Shown: positions 20,780 to 32,841 of the stretch, in pieces
Layout: the number at the start of each line of letters is the position of its first letter
How positions within the stretch are numbered: the stretch's first letter is position 1
Assembly: GCA_003427395.1 (NCBI GenBank)
Contig: BFEA01000159.1
Location: forward strand, 118,624-158,397
Direction: 5' to 3'
Length of the DNA: 39,774 nt
Origin: Chara braunii
Lineage: Eukaryota > Streptophyta > Charophyceae > Charales > Characeae
Program-made: the position numbers and the translations under genes
Notes under the pieces: model-generated
What the model was told of the DNA's origin: nothing
Seen by the model: only the letters and a program-made list of their open reading frames with translations
Database searches by the model: none

Positions 20780-22100
20780 ATGAATGTGTTAAGGATTTAT
20801 CCACTGTACAATGACTCTAATGCATTATATATTGACTGATAATGAGGATTTTCTTTGCCAGCCTCGTCTACTGCTGTCCTGTTTCTCGAACAAAAATGTA
20901 CTCTAAAAAATAATGTATTATTTTAACGAATAACATGTTGCGTTCAAAATTTTGTTACCGAAACATACTTTGGGATTTAAAGATTTTACTTTGTCATTTT
21001 TCATGGTCATATGTCGACGTGCGTTCATGATTTCATAGATATTTTTCTATTGTGGTTTGTGCCTGAAGCATTTTTCGATAACAATTCGACTTCAAGTTGT
21101 TAATCGTTGCACGGATCTCTATATTTTATTTTTCATTCAACTCTGTTGTTTCAAAAATTTATTGCCAAAGAAATTAAATTATTAAACCACCTTACCCCCA
21201 ATTACTAAAAATATTCAGGGATGGGTAACATAAGTTCAAAAGGGTTACTAGTACCATCGCATGGAAAACCGGTAAAGTGCGGGAAATAAAATTTGTGCGG
21301 AATCAACGCAACGATTTCTTTACTGCCTTAATATTTTTGTTTATTTTTGTTTTTTTTTTCCTAGAAAGATAACCGACCAAATCTACAAAATATTATTTTA
21401 AGCATGAAAACTAAATGAAGTTAGGGTACTCTCTTGTTGGCCCATTGGTAGTAGAGTGGAAAAAAAAAATAAAAAAAATTGGCGTAAATAGTATTTCATT
21501 GTCTGATTTTTTATTTTATTACTTTTTTTTTTTTTTTAACCCGAAAAATTATTAACCAAATCTACAGGATTTCAAATTTTAGAACTTTTCCTGTATTATT
21601 TAGAGCACGAAAACATCTAGCACTCGAATGCAAAAGTATCGCTTAGCCACTTCTCTCCTTGCTTCGTCTATCTCCACTTTTATCATCCATGGCTTAAACA
21701 CGATGTTGTGCCATTTCCCTTTTAACACTACCCGCACTTCTTTCTCGCCCAACATCCATTGAACTCCTGTCATTTACAATGTAGCAGAGAACGTTGGTCG
21801 ATTTAATGCGGACACATCCTTCGGTAACTGGCGGGTGAAAGCGTTCCTCCATCATCCAAAAATCTTATATTCACGTATGCATCCTCCTTGATCTTACTTG
21901 GAATAAAACACAAATTTTCAATGGGAAGACAACATGAGCGGTCCTAGGAACCTCTTAAGGTGTACTCACACTAACACTTCCTTTTTTTTGTTTTTGAAAA
22001 TATGAACATCAGGGCGGTTTGCAGCCACAAAAGGCGGTAACAAAACTTTCCGGATTGAGATCTGCAAATTCATGACTCCTGTATATTTGTTGGGAATAAC
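20780..22100. other. AT-rich stretch, no gene seen
   Basis: Poly-T and poly-A tracts dominate. CCGACCAAATCTAC (21370) and ATTAACCAAATCTAC (21550) mark a weak duplication of about 180 bp. 20960-21040 resembles the TTTTAC/CGTGCGTTCA module at 840-1150. No ORF of note. Confidence 0.4.
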
Positions 22101-24236
22101 ACATCGTGGAAAACGGGTCTAGTGTCCCTTAAACATGTTTGGAAAGTTACAAAAAGTTCAGTACCCTAAGGACATCTTCATTGCGAGGGGTGCCAGGACA
22201 GACCAGGAATTGCTACCAAGGACTGTTGGGCATGCTTAGGGACATGCCACACCACTCCCAAAATTAGTGTTTTTGTGAGTGCGGCATTGCCATATATGCT
22301 CTCGGATTCAACTCCTAAAATTGTGTTCAAGAGTTGTCAGAGGAGTGGGCCCATCCCAAGTTTCCTTTCTGTGCCCCCCTACAAAATTGCCATTTTTGAG
22401 AGACCTTGGCCCGACCTCTGAGTTCGGTTTTAAAAATCCTGAGTTGACCATGAAGGACAAGACTCTGAGGTTTTTGCCAGACTGCACTCATTGGAAAGTG
22501 GCTTTTGTCAATTAATGAATTCAGGAGCGCCCCGTTCGAGGGCCCATTGTGGCAAAGGATACTCTCGAAGGGGATTCCACGAGTTTCAAGGCAAGGGAGT
22601 TCTCCCACCGGGAGTGGTGTGGCGAAGCCCTTTAAGTTACTCTATGTTACTAAGGGCTGTATAGTGACGCCTAACCTCACGCCCAATGCGACTGCATGTT
22701 TTCGGAGTTGGAGGGGGCCCGAAAGTGTGTAGTAGGGGTGTGCCAAGGATTTTAGGAAAGTGGGGGTGGAGTCCTAGGCCGGAACTGAGATCTCCGGTGT
22801 TGAGTTTCAAGGATAGGAATGCAAGTGGTTCAGCGTAGGATTAGATCTTTGGTTTCGCCCTTCTCAGATCCGGGCGGCTAGTTTCACTGGCCTTGTCGCG
22901 TGGGGCAGGTTCGTACTCGGTGCACAGAGGGAACACGGTGAGTGTCTCTCTGTGTAAACACTTGCAGCCGACAGGTTTCACCGATCTCGGAATCAGACAT
23001 TGATGGCCTCAGGAGAATGTTGTGTTCTCGACGCTCGACTTTATAACAGGTTCGTCTGACCGTGACAAATCTCTTGGCTCGATATGTGTAGTACTGCTGG
23101 CACTTAGAGGACGGCCTTCGGGGCCAGTAGGGGCCTATCCATTCCCAAGGAATGACCATTGGATTGTGATAAGGGAGAAAGAGATAGTCTGGAGGGAAGT
23201 TGGTTTCAATTACGACGAATTGCGGTGCTACGTAGTACTGGTTATTGCGGGTGTCACGTAATCCGGGATTCAGGAATTTCGTCCGATGGCCCTCTGGAAG
23301 TCCTAGGCATTGGCAGGGATAGGTCGGGAGCCTTAAGCTCGATCGGCGGAAGAGTTGTTTGTTTTCCTAGTATTCTTGGTACTCAGGGTCCCTTAAACAG
23401 GCAAGGTCGATGATCCTGAATGGAACGCTGATTTTCATATTTTGCAAAAAGGACTTAACTCATCCATGCATATGTGCAAGGTGCGATTGGGTTGGGGACG
23501 GATCATGCAGACATGCATATATGCGATGACTGCAGGTTCTGGTAATCTTTCGTATACGTGCATACACATAATGTGTTTCCACTGAATTCAAGTCAATCTG
23601 TTACGTATACATCCAATGTACTCCTGGTATTACCACGAGGCGACGATATCTCTATTCTTAGTGCAATCAGACAACCGTTCGACGCAACATACATCAACTT
23701 ACGAGCAGAAGAAAAAAGAGACGGAATAATATTCCCACGCATCAGATGTCAATCGCGTGTGGACCATGCACGAGGAAGGTTCAACCCATACCTAAACGTG
23801 TGCACAAAGGCGGTCGAGACCAGAATGTAAACCGCCTCTTATTCACGCATCTGTCCTAATTGGGGTTTGTTTAGAGAGAGACAACTTCTACAAGCTTACC
23901 TCAAAAATAGACAGTCGATCACTTTTACATACTCAGAAACATGAGCGTACGAAAAGGGGTTGGGATATATATTTCCATACATCAACAGGGCGTCATCCCA
24001 TACTCCCCATAATCCCTTGGCTTCGGGATCGACAACCCGTCATGCAAATCGTTTGAGGAATCAACCAATTTTGGGAATTGTCATACATTGTGTTCCGAAA
24101 AAGGAAGGAATAGGGGAGAGAAAGATAATCCATATATCAGCCAAAGAAAAGAAAATCCGAGTGTGTCGCAAACGAAGATGGTCGAAAACCAGAAATCAAA
24201 ATTCTGCAGAAGATGCAAAGAGATGACACCACTTCA
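22101..24236. other. Unassigned mixed-composition stretch
   Basis: Frames stay below 95 codons and none resembles a known protein. Small hairpins such as CATTCC-CAA-GGAATG near 23140-23155 are present. No repeat family, RNA gene or element end was recognised. Confidence 0.35.
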
Positions 24237-24238
24237 AC

Positions 24239-24240
<2 letters not shown>

Positions 24241-24310
<70 letters not shown>
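24241..24310 (+). repeat. CT microsatellite
   Basis: About 70 bp of uninterrupted CT. S/L frames on one strand and R/E frames on the other are artefacts. Confidence 0.97.
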
Positions 24311-24311
<1 letters not shown>

Positions 24312-25630
24312 AGTTCCCCTGATGAGGGTAGTCCATCGCCTCGCACCTATCAACAATCCGAAGTTGTAATCCCGCTTAGCCCGAGTATGCAAGCCAAGTT
24401 CGCCCGTGTGCCACAGGTCTTTGCGGCCACACGTCAACCCCGCATACCCAGCACCGGCTTGTCGGATCGCCCAACTCCCTACTCACCGTTCTGTTCTCCG
24501 CTCGTTAACCGATCCTCTCGACCGTGCTAACTCCCAAGAGTAGATTAGAGAGCGAATTAGTCGCGTTTGCAAAATCTATAGCACTCGGCATTTTCGCGAG
24601 ATAATTCCGGATTATGCTTAAGCGGAAGGAAGGGAGAAGAAGGAAGTGCATGACGGGACCGCGGTCTGTTAGACGTAGCCGCGCTCCACGCATCAATCTA
24701 GTCATGCCCTTGCTTGGCCAATGAGATAGACAGGAAAGAGGCGCAAAGTATTGTGCGGAAAAAGGAGATCAAGAAGGGAGAGGATCACAGTTACACGTGC
24801 GTTTGCCACGAAGAAGCAAGAAGAGATTACAGTTGCGATTAGAATTTGGGCGCGGTGGGAGCAGGGTGCAGGACAAGACGCAGCAATGCGCGCACAAGCA
24901 AGGAACACCGTTGTCGAGCGCATCGGTCTGACACCGCACCAGCGCAGCGCTGGACCCTCCCGGCCGCGTCACGCAGGAGTTGTTTTAAATCCTTCGTCGC
25001 AAATCATACATGCTGAGCTTCCTTAAGCCGCTCCGGCCGAGTGCGCCAGCCATACCTCTCGCAAGCCCCTACAACAGGATAGGGCCTACGCGAGGCACGA
25101 CTTACCTACACCTTACGGGAGCTGTCACCTCCCTTCGGTGGGCGTATCCCCGCCGAGCTACCAGTCCACAGTACGAAAGCTAATCAGTTGCAATCGCAGA
25201 GGTGGACCAGCTGAGGGCGTTTCTCGTTCGCTGTAGCATAAGGGGTACGCGCGGTAATACGCCTCTATCCGACCCGCACACGAACCGACATCATGGGGGG
25301 CTGAAGTCCCAAGCGCGGCTCGTCGTCGGTCGACTAGGACGCATCCTACACACCACACGCACACCACTTTACAAACACAAAAATAAAACCCACACACACA
25401 CGCACGAAACAACACAACATAAACAACGCGACAACGCTCCTAGCCCCTCGGTAGCCGTCCCATAACTTTCCAATGCGGAGTTCGGATAGGCGTTGCGCAT
25501 GAGACTTAATATAAAACCGCGCGGACGCAGGGCTATCGCATATCGATTTGCAATGCAAACGTGCGCAATCAGTCACAATGAAGGCGTACTATGTGGTGCC
25601 CATAATCAAGCGGTCCCTCGTGGATCCGAG
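24311..25630. other. Unassigned stretch left of the hairpin train
   Basis: GC-rich palindromes occur (for example CCAGCGC-A-GCGCTGG at 24939-24953), and a GT/AC-rich patch lies at 25345-25425. No gene, RNA family or repeat unit was recognised. Confidence 0.35.
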
Positions 25631-25639
25631 CACCGCTTA

Positions 25640-25867
25640 TGACACTCAAGTGTCAGGCTCGAAGTGTCGTGAGGGTCTGATCCTTCACGACATTGCACGG
25701 CTGAAGGAATAGCCGTGCAGCCGCCACGAGACCTCCGACCTTTGGTCTGAGCGTCTCGGTAGGCAAGGCAAATAGGCTCTGCGCGAGGGAAAACCCCTTC
25801 CCTGCAGAGCCTAGGGCGTGGGATGTCCTGAACAAGGATCTCGAATCTCGGCCCAGGACCAACGCCC
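25640..25867. other. Train of six consecutive stem-loops
   Basis: Within 228 bp nearly every base lies in one of six adjacent hairpins. H1 25640-25655: TGACACT/AGTGTCA, 2-nt loop. H2 25665-25692: 11 bp with one G-U. H3 25694-25719: TGCACGGCT/AGCCGTGCA. H4 25727-25758: CGAGAC/GTCTCG enclosing GACC-TTT-GGTC. H5 25773-25813: 10 bp TAGGCTCTGC/GCAGAGCCTA, a 3-nt bulge, then AGGGAA/TTCCCT. H6 25814-25867: GGGCGT/ACGCCC enclosing GTCCTG/CAGGAC. This density is far above chance and suggests a structured RNA or a structured terminal region of a retroelement. A minus-strand frame of 69 codons overlaps it but looks incidental. Confidence 0.75.
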
Positions 25868-26600
25868 GACTAAGAAAAATCCTTAAAAAGTAAAACCAAA
25901 TAAAAGGAAGGGTCTTTCCTATGTCTTTTTTAATCTTAACCCCTGAGCAGGCTCTTAGTACGGGGGCCCTTTAGCCAATGCAAGTATTCATCCCAAGTAG
26001 ACTCATATATATGCATATATAACAGGGGGAAGTATGTGATGATCACTTCTCACAGTCTCATTGGGGCCCTCACAACCATACGTATATATGTGATCGCAGA
26101 CAACCACATCCAGAATCTGATTCATAGCACATACTTGCGAATCACATCAACGAGTCAATCAACAACCCACGCACTACACAGAGTCAACCCCAACCATCTT
26201 CAACACTCATACCCCTCGCTTTAGCCATGCAAGCCCCAACCTCCTGTCCAACCACACCTTAATTAAATACTCAGTACCTTTGTTAAATGACCATTCAATA
26301 AAAGTCCGGGTGAAACCTTAATGAAACAATAAAATCACTAGGGCTAAGGCCTTTTAGGTCGAGTGAGGAAGGTGAGTTGGAATTGAGTCGTAAACCGACG
26401 AATCGGCAACCGACCTGTTATCAGTGATAACAGATAATGATCCTCAAGGGATCAAGCTGAATCTAGTCCTGACCTTGAATCAGATAACCCAAAGGAACTG
26501 TAACACAAGATAGGTCCAATGCCCAGACTAAAATCATCAGCATATGGGGGATAAACCTCCATAGCACACCTCCATATAATACTCTCTAGCGCCACTTGTC
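25868..26600. other. Unassigned stretch with scattered hairpins
   Basis: A perfect 8-bp hairpin CTGTTATC-AGT-GATAACAG lies at 26415-26433, followed by GATCC-TCAAG-GGATC. The palindrome TATATATGCATATATA is near 26007. No gene is supported. Confidence 0.45.
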
Positions 26601-27190
26601 GAAAATAATCTAACTCCTATGAAAACAGGGAAATTTTGGCAGCGCTTCCCGTAGGAAAAGAGCCCTCTCAGAAGTTATATAAGCCTAAATATGAAATCAG
26701 AAATTACCCTTGACTCTCCAAAGTCCAAATTTTGTCTAACTCCTAAAATTAGCAAAATTTTGGGTAGCACTCCCTTTAGAAAAAAAAGCTTCCCAGAATT
26801 TTACTAAGCCATATATGAAATCTAGACAAGTTGAACTTTTGAGAAGTCAGAAATTTGACTAACTCCCTGAATTAGCAAAAATTTGNGTAGCACTCCCTTT
26901 AGAAAAGGAGGCTTTCCAGATTTTTACTAAGCCAGATATAATGAAAGGACAAGTCAAGCTTTGACAAGCCAAACTTTTGACTAACTCCCTGAATTAGCAA
27001 AAATTTGGGCAGCACTCCCTTTAGAAAACGAGGTTTCCCATATTTTTACTAAGTCAGAAAGACAAGTCAAGTTTGGACAAGTCAAGATTTGACTAACTCT
27101 TTGGATTTGTAGAAATTTCGGCAGCGCTTCCCGTAGAGAAAGTAGTCTGCCAAGATTTATACAAGGCCAAGTATAACAAAAGATCCCAGA
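26601..27190 (+). repeat. Tandem array of five units of about 112-126 bp
   Basis: CTAACTC marks unit starts at 26610, 26736, 26859, 26981 and 27093. Each is followed by (A/G)AATTTNGG(C/T)AGC(A/G)CTTCCCGTAG or a CTCCCTTTAGAAAA variant and a TTTACTAAGCC-like block. The array is degenerate and non-coding. The single ambiguous base of the window (N at 26886) is inside it. Similar GGCAGC-CTCCC motifs occur, to my knowledge, in untranslated parts of plant LTR retrotransposons, but this identification is only tentative. Confidence 0.75.
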
Positions 27191-27458
27191 AAATGCGAGA
27201 ATTGACCTAAGTAAAAAAACTTAGCTCAGAAAATGCAGGAATTGAAATTAACTCATATGGCTCTAGCACGTAGTGAGCGACTAAAGCAACTACCTATCAA
27301 ACTGAAACTCAGACTAAGTAGTAGCCTCACTCAATCACCTGTAGGCCAAACCACAAAGGTAAGTACTCTCATCATCCCAAAGTCAATCCTGAACAAACAA
27401 TAGTTCATGATCTCTTAATGATTGAACCCATTATCCCCAGCTAACATAAGGCATAGGT

Positions 27459-28386
27459 CAGGCCGCCTGAACTTACATAACAACTCAACTTAGCCAGACC
27501 TATGGTCATAATACCTAAACTTATAGAGCGTTCTGACTTGGCCAAATATACACAAACAGAGGGCACAACTACTTTTCTCTTCTTTGGCACATGACTAGAC
27601 CATTCTAGTCGCCCTGGACTGTTTAAAGTATCCAAGTTATATATACTTATCTTCACCTTTGTCTTCTAAGACTGCATATGACTGAACTAACTTTAGTTCA
27701 GCCTGCCCCAGTTTACCATCAATTTTATTCTTAGTTGTATATTCTTCAAGTTGTGATACGACTATAGTCAGACCACCTAAACTTATAGAACAGTCTGATT
27801 AGCTCGTTCTTAGATAGAGTAGTAATTAAGTATAGCCAAGTTATAACCATTGGGTTCCAGCATGTGCGAGGCTTTGAGCCAGACCCCCTGAACTTACAGA
27901 AGGGTCTTAATTCTCTGCCAGATTCGTTTCTATCTGAGCCATTATGTGTGTGGCATCGAGTCAACCCCCCTGAACTTACAGAAGGGTCTGCCTCTTTGCC
28001 AACATTTATTCTTCGGAATAAAGAGGAGGAAGAGACTGAGCCACCTGAACTTACAGAACAGCTCGGCCTCCTCCTTCAGAAACCAAAGAAACAACAAAAT
28101 CCCAATGAAAACAAGGCAACCCAAGACACCAAAACTTATTGAGCGCCCTAAGTCCCTGAAATTCAAGCGCAATCAAAACCCTCTTATAAGTCAGAGTAGT
28201 CAGGCCACCTGAACTTACTGAACCACCTGACCCTCCATGCAAACCATATCACTGGGTTTCCCCAAACTTATGGGGACATCCCAACCTCCAGAGTAATCAG
28301 ACCCCCTAAACTTATAGAAGGGTCTGACTTCTCCATGCAAACCAAAATAAAACAAAGCGCTGGGGTTCCCCAAACTTATGGGGACT
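27459..28386 (+). repeat. Ten sites with an AACTTAY core, most of them hairpin loops with covarying stems
   Basis: The core C(C)T(A/G)AACTTA(C/T)AGAA, or the shorter AAACTTAT, occurs ten times. At 28297-28327 the stem is TCAGACCC/GGGTCTGA. At 28199-28231 it is GTCAGG/CCTGAC; at 27768-27798 TCAGAC/GTCTGA; at 27881-27907 AGACCC/GGGTCT; at 28038-28064 GAGC/GCTC; at 27964-27987 ACCC/GGGT; at 28259-28276 and 28367-28384 TCCCC/GGGGA. Two sites (cores at 27467 and 27515) have weak or no stem. Because both arms change together while the loop stays constant, the structure seems to be what is kept. Two further hairpins without this loop lie among them (27593-27610 and 27682-27701). No protein is supported. 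Confidence 0.7.
27593..27701. other. Two perfect hairpins within the AACTTA zone
   Basis: GACTAGA-CCAT-TCTAGTC lies at 27593-27610 (7 bp, 4-nt loop) and CTGAACTA-ACTT-TAGTTCAG at 27682-27701 (8 bp, 4-nt loop). Both are perfect. Confidence 0.8.
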
Positions 28387-28389
28387 CCT

Positions 28390-30300
28390 CAGCCTTAACG
28401 ACCCAATCAACCATCAAGCAAAACAAAACCCCCATCCTGCCTTTCCCCCAGATGCAGTTCCTTTTAACATTCTGAGTTCATACAAACAAACAAAGTTGAA
28501 ACTGAGACTTCACAGATATTTCTTTACTTAGTCTGGTTCAATCTCCTGAAGTCAAACCAAAACTAAGATAGGGTTGCACACCATATATTCAGTCAGAGAT
28601 GCATCAGGTAGTACAAATAGGGGTTATATCTCAGGTGTATAGAGGGAAAACGCAAAGGTTACCTGTCAATTCCCTGCCTCCACAGCCTCGCCTAGGCTCC
28701 GGCAGAGCTCCCGCAATCGGTGGGCGGACTCCCCACAGAGTCTTGATGCGGTCCTACGGGTTGCAATCCCGCCTGCCGCCTTCCCCTCAGAACAAGACCA
28801 GACTTAGAGTAAGAAGGATGGAGGAAGATGGTTTGAGACTCTCAGATACAAGAGGGGTGCTCTCAAGCTCACTGGAGAGGGCCTCGTAATCTTGATACTC
28901 CTGAGGGCCCCACAATGGCAGCCAGAAAGTAACAGCTTGGTCAAACTCCGAATCAGCCGCCGAGGCTGCACGTCTGACGACTTCCTCAATCCGCAGCAAT
29001 AACCCCTCCTTCTAACGCTCAATCACCCCCCCTCCCCAAGTTCACCCGCCGAGGCACCGTAGACTATAACAGTCAGTGATAACCGTTGCGGTATGCAATA
29101 GTATGCAGCGATCAACAGCAGCGGCCTCCACTAGTTGGCCACGCCCTGGGAACCACCAAGGGCCACAGCTTGCGCAAGGTCAACAGCGACAGTCCGCGCG
29201 CAGCCCGTAACAGTCCTGCCTTCCAACAACCTCTCTTCGAAAGAGCGCTGTCTACCGTTTCTTATGCGGACAAAACCAACAGCGAGCAGTCAGTGCACAA
29301 CCAATACTACCACCGGGGCACAACATTATAGATCCGCAGTCCGTAGTCCGTAGTCCGGTAAGCAGCTGTAGTCCATGCCTGGCCAACAGTTGCAGCGGCT
29401 ATACACAGCGATGCCGATCAGCAGCAGCCAATCGTAGCCATCAACAATATCATTTGCTAGCCGCAGTCGGCCAGCAGCAGTCCGCAACAATATGTAGCGG
29501 CCACAGATATCAGTAGCCACCAACGGCAAGTGCAATCTCTGGATGCTGCAGTGGCCTGTTGTATAAAATCATGCCGCAGCAGGCCCGCAATGTGTAACAA
29601 CTTAACACACCAGGCTCGCAACAGTTAGCCACAGTTCATATGTCATCCGCAACGAATAGTCTGTCCACATCCCGCAACACCAGCAGTTCACAGTGAAATA
29701 AATGAGCAGCAACGACAACGGCAGCCCACAGTCTTCCATTGCAGTCCACAAAAGCACCTCGCCCTCAACGGCAACCTTAACAGTCCGTCTGCAGCAGCAG
29801 TCTGCAGCAACAGCAACACACCGTAACTATCACGACCACCTTGATAAACTCCGCCACTTCTTTTAGTCACAACACTGACCCCTTTCAACGAGCTCAGATG
29901 AGTGAGCTGGGGTACATCTTCGGCCTCAAGCCCTCCTCAACATAGGAATGGTCCTCCCACTAAGAAATAGGCAGGCGTACTCACTCAGTATGCTGCTTGC
30001 CGCCCATGCACTGTCATACTTTCACGTGCTACACGGAGAATGAGTCTTATGTTAGAGCCTGATCTCTCGGCTCAAACCTTTTCCACCGCCTATAGACCGA
30101 TCTCGTAATACTTTGGTCGATACGATAAACAGAGCCGAAGTGAATCCACCGCTTGAAAAACGGGCAGATACATGCCTCCTGGCAAGGTATCACAGCTCGC
30201 AGCTCGGTTGCTCCCACGCTCCCAATTTCAGGTGACCTCTCTCTCTCTCTCTACTGCTATGTTGTCCCTCTCCGCTGGTTCATTCTCCTTTTGATCACGT
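28390..30300. other. Non-coding stretch rich in CAGCA and CCGCA triplets
   Basis: 29090-29830 is dominated by CAGCAG, CCGCA and GTCCG words, including TCCGYAG repeated head to tail at 29335-29358. Frames are short and unsupported. This could be an untranslated part of a large retroelement. No LTR ends or primer-binding site were recognised. Confidence 0.35.
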
Positions 30301-30346
30301 TTTCACCACTCTGCAATGCAGCTCACACTCTTCTATAGTGGTGAAA
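30301..30346. other. Perfect 10-bp hairpin with an inner palindrome
   Basis: TTTCACCACT (30301-30310) pairs with AGTGGTGAAA (30337-30346). The loop begins with the small palindrome CTGCA-A-TGCAG. Confidence 0.8.
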
Positions 30347-30439
30347 GTATCAGGCCATCATCAAGCCCTGATTCAATTTGTAGCGATGCATGGGGAAAAA
30401 CAGGGGTAATTTGCTAATGCGGAGGGCGTGGGGACCACC

Positions 30440-30440
<1 letters not shown>

Positions 30441-30477
<37 letters not shown>
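30441..30477 (+). repeat. Poly-A tract of 37 bp
   Basis: Pure A37 after GGGGACCACCC. It may be the tail of a retroposed sequence or a simple repeat. Other A-tracts are at 32315-32340 (26 bp, just after AATAAAACT), 33194-33214 and 39671-39692. Confidence 0.9.
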
Positions 30478-30479
<2 letters not shown>

Positions 30480-32760
30480 ATGAATCTAGTCGTATTTTTG
30501 GCGGAAGATTCGTTCCCAATATTTTTTTATTTTTTATTTTTTTTCTGCGCGCAGTTCCAATCTGTCATATCTCAAGACCTGGCTACTAACACTGAAAACT
30601 CAAACTCATAATCTGACTCACAACTACCAAGAACCCCCAAAACGATCCTTCCCTCTCCCACCTTCATCAAGGAGCGGGTGAACTCTACATCTTCTCTCCC
30701 ACCCCGACATAGCCTGTCTCCGCCATGCCTTTCTCTGCTAACTCATAACCTACTAACCTATCACAAAAACCGACTTTATATTCTAACTCGCAGCGTTCGA
30801 AAACCCCCACTTCGCTTCCTCCCTTGCCCGATTTCGTCCGGAAACGGACGAGATAAGCATTCTTTCATCCTCTCCCTCCTCCGATCCGCCATCCCCCGCG
30901 CACCAACTTTTCTTCAACCTCCCATTTCTACTAACTTTCAACTGAAACTAATATTGGATTTGGACTCGCCTTACTCCAAAATTATGGAACCGAGTCTTTG
31001 TTTGCTTGATTCTATCGAGAATTGGGCGAACTACTCACTTCGTACTCCCCCACTCTCCGCCATAGCCCACTTCATTTCCACATGAACCTGGCAGCAAACC
31101 CATCCAGGTTCTTCCCCCTCTCCCTTTTTTTTTTTCTTCGATCCTCTGGTTCTCCAGTCTCCCGTCCTGTGCTCCGCTTGCTCAGTCCTTCGTTACTCCC
31201 TTTCCCGTGCTACGCCTCGTCTCACCACCGTGCCATCTCCGTTTCTCCTTTGGTTGGATGCACCCGGTGCGATCCTGCGCCCAGATCCGACCCTTTGTTC
31301 ACCTGTTCTTAGCTGCCCGTAGCCTCCCTGCCTTGCCTCATCGGCCCAGCGCCGGTTGCACGCCCCCTTCAACCCGACAATGAGACAGCGCTCCGCGAGG
31401 CTTCCACAGGAATCACAGAATGGTTGGGCGCTACCCCTTGATTTATACTTCGGAGACTCGTTGGCCTACCCTTTGCCATCTCCCCTTGGTGCTCACTGTG
31501 CCCTTGGTATTTTGCTGGGCCAGACCGGGACTGTCTGGGCTCTTCCACCGTCTGTAGGTCGTCGTACTGTGGACTCCGTGCAATCGCACTGGGGTCCTAC
31601 CGGTTGACCTCACCACTCGTCTCAGCCTAGAACGTGGGCCTGCTCTAATCACACTACTAAAACGCTTGCTGACCTCCTAGGGGACTACAGCTAGACCTCT
31701 ACCCTACTGGTGTACAGATCAAATCTCTGTTACCTACAGACCCTACAAAGGCCTACCTATGACCACTAATACACAGGTCGCAGGTTCAAAGTTCGGGACC
31801 TACACAACTGCTGTAAGGTTGGGATCTAGGGATCGAGCCTAGTGCGGTTCTCGGTGGTAGTAGCAATTACTCAAATGAGAACTTTGAAGGCCGTAGCGGA
31901 GAAGGGGTCCCACAAGAACAGCCACGAGACAGCGCCGCCCAACCATTGTTGTAGTGGCCTCCCACTAGCACCTCCCTGTCCCCTGTCTCAAGGCAGAGTT
32001 CACCATCTTTCGGGTCCCAACGGCATGCTCACACTCAAAACTTCCACCGCAGGCTCGCGGCTGGTGGGCGGCATACCCGCAAAGGGCCCGCGCATCCCGG
32101 GTTCCCTCCGCCTCGTGGGCTAATCACCCACCGACTTGTATGCATGTTAAACTCCTCGGCCCGTGCCTTTCAAGATGAACGCGAGGGAGAGATTTTTAGC
32201 AGCCTCTCGAACACGCTGGAGCCCGAACTCGGGTCTGCATTTCTACTTTTCAATGGCGTGCTCACTGAACGAAACCCGTCGGTCTCACCACAGTCTTGGA
32301 CCTACAATAAAACTAAAAAAAAAAAAAAAAAAAAAAAAAAGGACCTCCTAAAAAGTGAGGAATCCGGGGCCATTGCCTTGTCACTCTTGCGCCGCACACC
32401 CCCATACCCCAAAGGTCCGCACCGTGCCGTCAACACTCTACGTCCGCCAAGCTCCCGCACCTACTGTGCGAAGACCTGACGTGCGTTCTATTTCCTCGCA
32501 CCCTCTGCTCACCACATAAAGTCACACTGTCGTCGAGGCCGGCTTCCACGTATGCTCGCATGTCTCAGTAAAACGTACCAATCAAAATAAAATATCAATT
32601 AATCTTAATTAAATAAAAAAAAAAACAAAAAAAAACAAGGCAACTGGCAACCGCGGCGACTCTACTTTTAGACATTCTGGTCAAACTTTCGGTCAGAGGA
32701 CTGCCGCGACTCACACGGTCTACTCAAGAATTCCGATTCGAACTTTTTTTTTGTCATGTG
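30480..32760. other. C/T-rich stretch, no gene supported
   Basis: Composition resembles 4350-5140. The longest frame (135 codons at 30678-31085) is rich in L, P and S and without a recognised domain. ATTAATCTTAATTAAAT precedes a mixed A tract at 32600-32636, followed by CAACTGGCAACCGCGGCGAC. A retroelement LTR-end or primer-binding site was considered here but cannot be shown. Confidence 0.35.
32315..32340 (+). repeat. Poly-A tract of 26 bp preceded by AATAAAACT
   Basis: An AATAAA-like polyadenylation signal lies directly before the A-tract. The close spacing (under 10 bp) is tighter than usual for a processed transcript, so origin as a retroposed tail is uncertain. Confidence 0.6.
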
Positions 32761-32771
32761 TAAAATCCTGG

Positions 32772-32841
32772 GCGGATACCCTTGTAAGGGTATTCGCACC
32801 AACAACTTACCGGACCATATTAAGCGACGTCCTCGTCGCTT
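32772..32841. other. Two strong adjacent hairpins
   Basis: At 32772-32797 a 12-bp stem (GCGGATACCCTT with AAGGGTATTCGC, one G-U) has a 2-nt loop. At 32822-32841 AAGCGACG-TCCT-CGTCGCTT is a perfect 8-bp stem with a 4-nt loop. Confidence 0.8.

Noticed and set aside
24318-24350. CTGATGAG at 24319 as a second hammerhead core
   Set aside because: No GAAA follows at a suitable distance, and no stem II or stem III can be drawn.
27864-28212. Plus-strand frames of 88-92 codons through the AACTTA hairpins
   Set aside because: The recurring P-E-L-T-E words come from the repeated hairpin sequence and change frame between copies.
26601-28386. CRISPR array
   Set aside because: Units are degenerate, of variable length and spacing, and in eukaryote-like sequence with no cas genes.
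32635-32665. TGGCAACCGCGGCGAC as a retrotransposon primer-binding site after an LTR end
   Set aside because: No matching LTR pair or TG...CA ends could be identified, and the similarity to known primer-binding sites is partial.
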